64,000 nucleotides of DNA from contig CAJHNH020002658.1 in assembly GCA_905116865.2 (NCBI GenBank), positions 1 to 64,000 on the forward strand, read 5' to 3'. This DNA comes from Candidula unifasciata (taxonomy: Eukaryota > Mollusca > Gastropoda > Stylommatophora > Geomitridae). Shown one piece after another: positions 53,265 through 64,000 of the stretch. Position numbers and translations under genes: made by a program. The notes beneath the pieces are model-generated. The model worked only from the letters and a program-made list of their open reading frames with translations. It was not told where the DNA came from and did no database searches. Numbering within the stretch: the first letter of the stretch is position 1; the number at the start of each line of letters is the position of its first letter.

Positions 53265-54690
53265 TCTTCATCTTTCGTTCGCCTGAAATAACTTGTGTAT
53301 ATTAGTAATTTCGTCTTTTGTATAAATTTTACTGTCGTTAGCTCATTCCATAGCAATCGACTGGGTCATGCGCAAGTGCATAAATAACGCAAATTTAGGC
53401 ATTACATGGGTTGACAAAATTCTGGAAGACCTAGATTTCGCCGACGACATAGCACTCCTGAGTTCAGAACACACAGACGCCCAAGAAAAAATCAATCGAC
53501 TCCAGAATTTCTCAGAACAAATTGGACTCCAAATTAACACCGCAAAAACAAAAATTCTAGACCTTACCAACAGTTCAGTTGATATCACGCTGAACAACAA
53601 CAGCCTTGAAAAAGTCAACAGTTTCACTTATCTAGGGAGCAAGATGTCATCTACAGGAGATACCGCACCAGAAAAATATCATTTAGAATAGCACTGCATC
53701 TAGTGCCTTCAATAAACTGTCTAACATCTGGAAATCAAAGACACTTAGCAAACACACAAAACTCAAGATCTTCAATTCTTGTGTGATTCCAGTACTAACC
53801 TATGGATGCGAGAGTTGGAAATCAACGAAAACTCTAGACACAAAATTAGACAGTTTTGAAAATAAATGCCTTAGAAGAATACTAAATTTTAAATGGTCAG
53901 ATTTCCGAACCAATACACAAATAAGGCAAGAATCCAGGCAAGAGTATGTGTCTAATTTTATACGAAAACGCCGCTGGAACTATGTCGGCCACGTCCTTAG
54001 AATGGATAAATCAAGACTTCCTTACCAAGCCCTCATTTGGACACCACAGGGGAAAAGATCTCGTGGAAGACCAAGGGAAACCCTACGTAGAACTATCATC
54101 AGGGAAGGCTCGCTCATGGGCCACTCAAACATCCAAGACCTACAACGGATTGCAACGGACCGCCGTGCATAGAGAGTCACGACCTCTGCCCTATGTGCCG
54201 CACTCGACACAAGAGGAAAGACTAACTAACTAACTAACTAGCTCATTCCGTGATCCATAGAGTTTACGTTGCTCTTTCTGGCCAAAAGGTTTGCCTAAAT
54301 GTGTTAAATTCGGTGCAGTCCTGGAGTACTTGCTCTGCTGTCTGGGGCATCTTTCAACAGGTACACATGGCTGATACGCCTATCTTAAATTGTGTGTACA
54401 TGTGGTTACGTAATCTGTTGTGCCCTGTTCTGAGGCAACGGGTAATGACTTGTTCTGATCTGTCCATATTTAAATAGTCTTGTGCTGGGGTTGGTGGTTT
54501 TCTTGTCGATTTAATTATTCTTTTTTTTTTTGTGTGTGTGTGGTATGTGACTGCACTTTTTATCCGGCTGCACTTTTTTCGCCCCTTCCCCTGCCAGTTG
54601 ATCAGCTTTCTCATTTCCAGGCACTCCACAATGAGACGGTATTCACTGCTTTACGACTCTTCGCTGAAGGCTAAGTTGTGTCAGCAGACC
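53265..54690 (-). pseudogene. LINE family N (RNase H and CCHC), split by LINE T
   Basis: On the minus strand, from the right: an RNase H end, IPSHCGVPGNEKADQLAGEG (54570-54652, a stop replacing the usual Trp just before); then RSEQVITRCLRTGHNRLRNH; then MCTC, a stop and EQVLQDCTEFNTFRQTFWP. It resumes after the LINE T insertion at 53338 with the C-terminal tail matching 19679-19760. RNase H, GH-x-RL motif and terminal CCHC is the jockey/I-like order. A (GT)n tract (54530-54551) interrupts it too. Compare 19679-19915, the uninterrupted end. Confidence 0.82.
53339..54249 (+). pseudogene. LINE family T, longest copy, inserted in LINE N
   Basis: The insert (53350-54238) encodes ILEDLDFADDIALLSSEH with the catalytic FADD (53437-53448), then NSFTYLGSKMSST. 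A one-base frameshift near 53690 follows. Then come SCVIPVLTYGCESWKSTKTL, RRWNYVGHVLRMDKSRLPYQ and GKRSRGRPRETLRRT, a premature TAG at 54170-54172 (Trp in other copies), and TSALCAALDTRGKTN before the stop and an ACTA tail. Tagctcattcc flanks it at 53339-53349 and 54239-54249 (11 bp, exact). Finger-to-palm and endonuclease parts are absent, so the copy is 5'-truncated and inactive. Confidence 0.92.
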
Positions 54691-54699
54691 AATTATTTT

Positions 54700-55424
54700 A
54701 TAATGGTCATATGTTAATACATTTGCGTACTTTAATTTAAAAAAAAATCACGTTTTAATGGCAAAAGCAGTCATCTTAGGGAAAAAAGCATGTTCTTAGA
54801 ATCTTGACATTTCAAAAACGAACATAGTAATTGAGAATGAAATGATGGATTCTTAAACTTTAATCCGATATTAAGGTACAGGTGTAGTTTTTTTACTTTA
54901 AAAAATGTTTTAGATATTTTTCGTAGAATTTTAGCCTGTAGGTTTGTTAAAAAGAAAAAAAAAAACATTTGCATCATATGACAAAATGAAATTTAATAAA
55001 CAAAAAAATATATAAAATCAATTTTTATGGAGACCTGTTCCTTTAATTTTTTAATGGATTATTCACTTCAAATTTCCTATTTCTAGTCTTTATATTGGCT
55101 GATATTTTAGGATTTTACACACACAACAAACAGAAATATAGATTTGTGAGAAAACCGACAAAAATTTTTTTTTTTAATCTTAAAAATCTGCATGGGGCGG
55201 TATCGTTAGTATTTTATTTTCAATGCTAAATTGTTTACAAGTGACATAAATTGTGTGTGTAATCTATTCTACGAATGCCGAACTTAATAAAAACGAACAT
55301 ATGGAATAAAACGTGATATTTTCTTCATAAATTAGAAAAAATGCCGTGTAGTGAGGTTAGGGTGTACCTTATGTACCATGTAATTGTTGAAACAAAAAAG
55401 TCTTTCTTAGTGTTCATTTGAACC
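54700..55424. other. no gene recognised, very AT-rich
   Basis: Many A and T runs, short frames only. No repeat family identified. Confidence 0.4.
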
Positions 55425-55500
55425 TACGATCTTAGGACCTGAAGCAAGCCTCTATTCACTACACCATAAGGGCTCCCTGGATTGCCATTATCTGCAGCTA
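55425..55500 (-). mobile_element. tRNA-like element
   Basis: The minus strand gives 'agcccttatggtgtagtgaa' plus 'tagaggcttgc' (A-box-like) and 'gatcgtaggttcaaatgaac' (B-box-like) at suitable spacing. A folded cloverleaf is not evident and no second copy was seen. A SINE head is more likely than a gene. Confidence 0.45.
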
Positions 55501-56289
55501 AAATTCCCAGCCACTAACAAATATCGCAGAGTCCGCTCAATCGGTTTCGCCCCCAGCGGTCGGACAGGAACACAAAGATGTTCTCGCAGTAATCTCCCAG
55601 TTCACGTCTGCCTTGTCGCCCCCAGCAAAATTCTAAGCTTTTCTTATAGGAATAAGGAAGAGGGAATGTAACGTTTTAACGCTATCTTGTAAATATTCAG
55701 CGTTTTGTGAACATAGTTTAGTCTCCCTAAAACCTACAAAAAACGAGAAACTTCGCCTTCATTGGCCCTTAACTTGGCGAGTTATACGATGTGTAGTGGT
55801 TTACAGCTAGGCTGTAATATCTATGCCTTTTTGTCCAGCATATGCAGTCTCTCCACACATGTGTGCTATCTCCACTAAACAGATAGACTCCAGTGCATTC
55901 AGTGCTGTCTTTTATGATATACTATGGCTAGATCCGAGTATCTTCCCCAGCACGCCTCTCGTACCTGAATGCAAGAGATCTTTTTATTTTTTTTTTTACT
56001 TTTGATTAAACTCATCGCCACTAAGTAATTTTTTGTTGGGGTGGAGGGGGAGGAAAGGGTGGTTGGGGGAGGGAGTGGAAAAAAAAGGGGGGGGGGGTTC
56101 TAAGAGGCTTCAACCTCTTAGAAATTAAAATCGTAATATAATATTTACTATAATATTCTAAGTGGCCAATATATACAGTGATCTATTTTAAATAAAATTA
56201 AAATGTATAAACACATACTTTAAAAAGAGAATGTAATGACTAGTTGGGCTGACTTATTAATCGCCATTGCAAGTTTTCTAGGTTTAATT
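55501..56289. other. no gene recognised; poly-G tract
   Basis: G-rich patch from 56036 with a G run at about 56086-56097. A 60-codon frame at 55823-56005 has no motif. Confidence 0.4.
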
Positions 56290-56655
56290 AGTTTCAACAA
56301 CGGATCGACATCATGGTGCAAGGGTAGTAACCCATCAGTGCTCCTTTCTACTTCTAACTTACATTGAGTCCGAAGAATCTCAGCGCAATGCAAAATCTCC
56401 GAAGCACCGACTAGGATTTTAAACTAATTTTGGAGTAGTATGTTGTCTCCAAATTTTGCAGGGGCAGCGCCGTTAGGCTACTCTTTCCTTTTTTCTAGCT
56501 GCCAAGGATTTTTTCCACGTGCGCAACAATACACACAGGCGTCTGATCTCACTACCCAGAGACCGGGGGAAATTACCAAAAGTCTACGAGAAATAATCCT
56601 AGCCTTCACTTTGGCCTGAACCTGGGACCTCCAGCACTCGTGGCAGCCGCGGGTC
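56290..56655 (-). mobile_element. dispersed repeat J, copy 1
   Basis: It shares 'caacaacggatcgacatcat', 'gcagcgccgttaggctactc', 'gcgtctgatctcactaccca' and 'gacctccagcactcg' with 59143-59465. The end at the right resembles a tRNA-like head on the minus strand ('cgagtgctggaggtcccagg'). It is followed by a C run. Confidence 0.7.
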
Positions 56656-56700
56656 CCCCCCCCCCCCCCCCCCCCCCTAACCAAAAAAAAAAAAGAATTT
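56656..56700. repeat. poly-C and poly-A
   Basis: A C run of about 22 bases, then 'taacc', then an A run. It lies at the head end of repeat J. Confidence 0.9.
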
Positions 56701-57150
56701 TTTTTTTAGAGTGGGTCTTTTACTGCACGCATTATAAGTCACATTTGGTCTTTTTACACACCCCCTGTCCCCTCCACCAGTTTCTGAACTTCGGATGGAG
56801 TCTACATGGAGAATAAACAACAAATGAAACCAAACAATCAGGACACGCTGACATATTTTTTCCCTCTGTTTCAGGATTAAACTGTTTTTTTTTGTAGCTG
56901 TTGGCAATTAACATCAAGCTCACAATTCTCGCAATGAAATGGTTACTCACTCGTTTTATTGATTTAGAAATGCATCTTCTTTTACACTTTTTTCTTTAGA
57001 TGCTTGTTTTTCTGTTGTGTGGCTTAATTTGTGCATTTTTGTTTCTTCAAATCTCTTTTCTGTCTGCATGTTGTGACATGATTTCGTTAGTTATGTTTAC
57101 TTATTTATACCTCTCTATTGAGCTTTAATTTACGATGTTCAAGTGTGCGC
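56701..57150. other. no gene recognised
   Basis: T-rich lead-in to the compound microsatellite. Frames of about 75 codons are not convincing. Confidence 0.4.
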
Positions 57151-58273
<1,123 letters not shown>

Positions 58274-58274
<1 letters not shown>

Positions 58275-59142
58275 TATACGTTCCACACTGTTGTTCCTCT
58301 TCCTATACATGTTTTTTGGGGAGAGGGAAAAGAGGGAAGGCAACAAAGGCAAAGAATACATTACATTTTGAAGACACACAAAATATAAAATGTATGCATT
58401 TCGTTGCAACTATAATTCGCCGCAGTAACAAAGAAACGCTGGCCGATATCTATATTTTGATAGATATTTCTGAAACCTTTTTTTTTTAATCATATATAAT
58501 TTTTCTTTGGGATTTATAAAAACAAGGTTGTTGATCCAGCCTATTTAATTTTTAGGATTCGAATTCTCTCAAATTTTTTTTTAAATTTCTGGTCTTGATA
58601 AAAACAACGTTTTCAGTCTGCTTTGGTCTGTATTGGCATTTCCATTCCGTTCCGGAGAAGGAAAAACAAAAACGACCGACCACGTTTAACCTGCTGTTAG
58701 CCAGCCGAAGCTGCCAACGGTCTCCGGTTATATTTGTGGTCTGGTTTATTTGTACCACTTTCGAGTCTAAGGTTCTTATCTGTGAGCCAGCTCTCTGACT
58801 TAATGATCTGACCTCAAAGACAGACCATCTCTTTCTTTCCTGTACTTCGGTGAATCGGCGTCGAAACGTGCTATTATATTGACTGAGAGCTTTTAGGTTG
58901 CGTAAGTAAAGAACCCAGCCTAGTGTCTAGACTCTCGTATGCCGACCCAGACAAACCAACATCATTCATTATCCTGTTGTACCATCATATGTCACACAGG
59001 ACTCGCAGTCTATTACCCCCATTACCTTATATCCTGTGCAACCAGTTCAATATCATTAACGGAATCCATTAAGGCAGCTTTAGCCTCTATCGTCAACGTT
59101 CACCTTAGCGTTTCTTTTACCCATACTCGAATGTTGAAGGTT
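58274..59142. other. no gene recognised
   Basis: Mixed sequence. Overlapping 67- and 68-codon frames at 58552-58798 on opposite strands show no motif. Confidence 0.4.
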
Positions 59143-59465
59143 TGAACAACGGATCAACATCAGTTCGAATAAACTAAGCTCAGTGCACAGGCTTTATAGC
59201 ACCGGCGAGGATCCTGAAAATCTTTGGGTAAATTTTTAACTCTAGTTTTGCCCGTGCAGCGCCGTTGGGCTACTCTTTTCGATTTCCAACTGCCAAGGGA
59301 TTTTGTTTTTTACATGGACGACAATGCCCATGTGCGTCTGATCTTACTATCCAGAGACCAGGGGGAATTACTAGACGTCCGAGTCCACGTGAAAAAATCA
59401 CAACCCCAACCAGGGATTGAACCCGAAACCTCTAGCACTCGATGCGAACACCATGCCTCGCCTCC
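59143..59465 (-). mobile_element. dispersed repeat J, copy 2
   Basis: Words as in copy 1: 'gcagcgccgttgggctactc', 'ctgccaagggattttg', 'gcgtctgatcttactatcca', and at the right 'gggattgaacccgaaacctc', which is B-box-like on the minus strand. Thus J is probably also a tRNA-headed SINE. The 88-codon frame across it is not a gene. Confidence 0.72.
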
Positions 59466-60503
59466 TTACTCTTTTCATTACCGATGTTAATGTCTGTTTG
59501 GTGATTCTCTGCTGGTTTCTTCTCAGGATGTAACCAAAGTAGCGTCATCTACCCTGTCTTTTAACTGTTGATCTTGGCTCCTAGTTGGACACAGGTTAAA
59601 CTGAGTACCAAGTAATGCCCTGGAATGGATGAGGGCTGGCGTGTTGTTGACTTCATTGCACACTGCATTCCTAGTGGTCTATAGTAGGGAATCGACATGA
59701 TGATCTTGAACATTTCACTAAAAGGAAATAGTGTTTCAATTATCATGACAGAACATGCGCCATTAACCGTTTTACACTGATGGCAATGGAGCTTCTGAAG
59801 AGAAAGGAGCACCTATGAATCTGTGTGGAGTGCTGTGATAATAATCTTTACTAATCACTTCAGCGGGGATTCCCAAATAAATACAGCTCCTGAAGCTACC
59901 GTATTTGGAAAATCTGTAATGGGCTCAATACTTTATAATTTGTTCAGTACTAAGCAACTTACCCTGCGTTTATTGGAGTTATCTAGCATGCTATGCTTTT
60001 CTAAGTGCACTGTACCCTATCAGCTGGGATTTAACTTATTATACCCCGGTTGATACCTATGTTTCTGTTATTATTTGAACCTCTTTAGACCCACGCACTA
60101 TTACTTCAAGTAGCTACCACTTATGAATTTAGGAGTTAAAGAAACACAGATCTGGGTCTAAATAGTTAGCAGTCAAAGTTTTTTTAAAGAAAAGAAAAAA
60201 TGAAAAACTCTTCTAGGAAAATTTCGGCCTGTTATCGTGTGCTCGATGAGCCGCTAAAATAAAAAATTTTCATCTCTTAGAATCCTTTTTATAATCTTTT
60301 GTTTTGTTATTTTTTGTTTGTCTTGTACAAATTTTGTTTTCTACACTCTTTCATGATAGGATATTGAGCTGAAATGTTGCAGCCATTTTTGTTACACGCC
60401 AATGTCATGCAGTCACAGTAAAGAGATTGCCTATATGTCTACACTATACTCCGAATAATTTTCAAAACATTTATTCTTAAAATATACCTTTTGAGAGCAC
60501 TGC
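59466..60503. other. no gene recognised
   Basis: AT-rich sequence with frames up to 83 codons; none has a recognisable motif. Confidence 0.4.
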
Positions 60504-60764
60504 AGTGAACTAAAAAAGGTTAGGTTAGTTGCGTATCCTTTACAGGACGTTGCAGAACCAACCCCATCAGCCCCTGGCTGTTGTGTGGTTTCTCTAAGCA
60601 AGTTTACATCCAGTAGTTTGCCATTGTTTCCTGGACGGTCGGCTCCTGATACCACTGTCGAAACCAACACATTGCGTATGGCCCGCAGCTGGGATCGAAC
60701 CCGGTACCCCGGTATTACAAAGCGTTCTCATCGACTTAACCATAGAGCCGACAGTTTACTAAAA
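60504..60764 (-). mobile_element. SINE family C, full-length copy
   Basis: The element is about 60516-60752, from 'gttgcgtatcctttacagga' to 'cttaaccatagagccgac', with 'gggatcgaacccggta' as B box. Agtgaactaaaa (60504-60515) and agtttactaaaa (60753-60764) look like a 12-bp duplication with two changes. Confidence 0.88.
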
Positions 60765-61455
60765 GCATATTCTAAAAAAACAAAATAGTATGTTTATGTT
60801 GTTTACACTATTTCTATACTAAATAGCAATCAGTGTCGAATCTGCGGGTCTTCAGATTACCATGCTGCCGACTGGGGCTTCAGAATAACTGACATAGACT
60901 TTAGCTGTGATTCCCGAAAGAAAAAATTGTCTTCCTAGAATAAAGTCATTTGATTGATAATGTGTAAGGACTGAAAAGTCGAAATGGGGGAAAATGTTGT
61001 GTTGAGAATGTTATTAAAAAAAAAATAAAAAAATAAAATGGTCTTTAGATTCTTGAAGATTTACTGGAAGCGGACTTTCCCTCCTAACATTAGCAAATGC
61101 TTCTCCTCTCTTCTCAATACCATCCTATTAGGCACTTGACTCTTCTAAGGAAGGTAAAGCGGGGTTAGGCTTTCATGTATATCATCTAATTGCTTCCGAT
61201 TTCAAGTATTAGAAAGTATATACCCTATTTTATAACTACCCCATCACTGCATCAAATGTCAAGGACTGCAGTCACTCCCATATTTTTATCAAATGACAAT
61301 AACAATAGAATTAGTTCTTTTTTTTTTTCTCCTAAAATTGATTAATCTTGTCCTATTTATTTCTATGGGAAGATCACTTTGGTATACGTACGGTTTGATA
61401 TACGTACAAGAAAAGGAAAGAATTAGGTACGTATTCTGAGATACTACTGTAGTTA
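60765..61455. other. no gene recognised
   Basis: AT-rich, with an A run near 61018 and a T run near 61318. Nothing coding seen. Confidence 0.4.
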
Positions 61456-62377
<922 letters not shown>

Positions 62378-62869
62378 TTCTTCTTCTTCTTTTTCTTCTT
62401 TTTCTTCTTCTTCTTCTTCTTCTTCTTCTTCTTCTTCTTCTTCTTCTTCTTCTTCTTCTTCTTCTTCTTCTTCTTCTTCTTCTTCTTCTTCTTCTTCTTC
62501 TTCTTCTTTTTCTTCTTCTTCTTCTTCTTCTTCTTCTTCTTCTTCTCTTCTTCTTCTTCTTCTTCTTCTTCTTCTTCTTCTTCTCTTCTTCTTCTTCTTC
62601 TTCTTCTTCTTTTCTTCTTCTTCTTCTTCTTCTTCTTCTCTTCTTCTTCTTCTTCTTCTTCTTCTTCTTCTTCTTCTTCTTCTTCTTCTTCTTCTTCTTC
62701 TTCTTTTTCTTCTTCTTCTTCTTCTTCTTCTTCTTCTTCTTCTTCTTCTTCTTCTTCTTCTTCTTCTTCTTCTTCTTCTTCTTCTTCTTCTTCTTCTTCT
62801 TCTTCTTCTTCTTCTTCTTCTTCTTCTTCTTCTTCTTCTTCTTCTTCTTCTTCTTCTTCTTCTTCTTCT

Positions 62870-62919
<50 letters not shown>

Positions 62920-62990
62920 TTCTTCTTTGTCTTCTTCTTTTTCTGCTTCTTCTTCTCTTTTCTTCTTCTTCCTCTTCTAGTGCTCCTCCT
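62378..62990. repeat. (TTC)n array, about 600 bp
   Basis: The longest array. TTC with scattered TCTC and TTTT interruptions (for example near 62546, 62583 and 62611), becoming degenerate after 62890. It causes the 279- and 248-codon frames. Confidence 0.97.
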
Positions 62991-63659
62991 TCTCCTCTTC
63001 TGCCTCTTTTTTTTTCTATGCCATTCTTATACTTCCAAAGAGGAGAGAAGGTCATGACCCACACGCACATAGAGAAATCGTCCTGCCATTAGAGCAATCA
63101 CTCCACGACAGAAGGAATTAATAACATGATGAATGGCAGGGAGCTGACCGTGTGAGAATAACTTTTGATCCCAGCATTAACCCCTCTTAGCCTAACCTCG
63201 CTGTATCGTTTACAGATGATACACTAGTTGTAATTATCACATCTTGAAAGCATTTATTTTTAGTTATCACTTTGTTATTCTCGCTGTGGTAAACTGTCAA
63301 CAGTGAGCCATTTTGGCAAGTATTGCACCATGGCATGCAGGGATATAGATGTATGGGCTGTGCTAAATGGACTAGGCTTGTGGATAATCACGATTACATG
63401 TCTTCAGAGTTGAAGCATGTCGGTGCACGTTAGAGGTCGAGATATGAGGCACTGTAACCAAAGTATTATGGGTACAATCAGTAAAAGTACTTTCGGGTAT
63501 TTGCAGCATAGGAAGACTGAGCATATGTGGGCCAGAACTGCACTGAAGATTGCACAGGACAGGAAACACAGTCCTTTTTGCCACTAGGCTGCTGTGACCC
63601 TTTTTTTGAAGTGACATGAAGAATCATTACACAAGCAGCAAGTTGCACAATTTATCTAA
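62991..63659. other. no gene recognised
   Basis: Unique-looking. An 81-codon minus frame (63372-63617) has normal-looking composition but no domain I recognise and no clear start context. Confidence 0.4.
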
Positions 63660-63745
63660 CGGTACACTGAATGAAGTTTAACCCCCACCAGGACCGAAAT
63701 GAAAAAATAAAAACGCTTGTCAGGATTTGAACCTGAGACCTACTT
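63660..63745 (-). mobile_element. tRNA-like SINE head
   Basis: The minus strand reads 'gtctcaggttcaaatcctga' (B-box-like) after 'ttctgacaagtag'. No cloverleaf with a good acceptor stem was found. Single copy. Confidence 0.4.
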
Positions 63746-64000
63746 GTCAGAAGACAACGGAAAATGCCAGGCAATACATTATGCATTATAATGTTTACTC
63801 ATAAATTAAACATGTGCAGTATTTCGTTTATTTCTCTTCTCGTTAAATCTTTAATAAATCGTTTCTGATTTGTTTATGGTTGGATCGCTTGTATAAATGC
63901 ATTTTATTTTCTATGCTGTTTTTTCCCCCCTTTTAGATAAAAAGTTTGATCATTTGGTCAGAAAGGCTCGCGTTTAGTTGGTGTGCATTTTCATTTTTCT
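63746..64000. other. no gene recognised
   Basis: AT-rich end of the window. Confidence 0.4.

Overview
This is eukaryotic, intergenic, repeat-dominated DNA, most likely from a mollusc, and I favour a heterobranch gastropod (sea slug or snail). That placement is inference. It rests on the mix of LINE remnants, tRNA-headed SINEs and very long GAA/TTC and other microsatellites, and on a SPIN-like hAT miniature element of a family reported from a freshwater snail. I recognise no host protein-coding gene, no functional tRNA or rRNA gene, and nothing prokaryotic. Most long open frames are artefacts of microsatellites and of a 33-bp minisatellite.

Layout. Bases 1-1000 are homopolymer-rich and look like poor-quality or strongly decayed sequence. 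Bases 1010-4280 hold a long dead non-LTR retrotransposon with reverse-transcriptase motifs, a CCHC finger and an R2-type endonuclease signature. A 33-bp minisatellite follows (4697-5825). From 5.9 to 30 kb there are LINE 3' ends, SINE copies, a pair of inverted repeats (13.0-14.06 kb), a 35-bp minisatellite (16.24-16.52 kb) and several GAA arrays. From 30.5 to 32.7 kb, LINE and SINE pieces are separated by (AT)n tracts. From 38.9 to 44.6 kb there is a SPIN-like MITE, a foldback MITE and a set of SINEs nested in older repeats. From 50.7 to 54.7 kb there are two nested LINE-into-LINE insertions. At 57.15-58.27 kb lies a 1.1-kb compound microsatellite, and at 62.4-63.0 kb the last TTC array.

How the parts relate. 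Many LINE fragments are 5'-truncated 3' ends, as expected from target-primed reverse transcription. Several have clear target-site duplications and short 3' tails: GATT, ACTA, GAT or GAA. Some GAA arrays start exactly where a LINE 3' end stops, so at least part of the roughly 3 kb of GAA/TTC DNA here probably grew from LINE tails. Small SINEs use the enzymes of such LINEs; which LINE serves which SINE cannot be read from this window. Nesting gives a relative order: a ~520-bp repeat is older than SINE families A, H and K, and one SINE K copy is older than the SINE C copy inside it.

Family letters (SINE A, C, H, I, K; LINE N, T; repeats B, F, G, J, M, P) are labels made for this window only.
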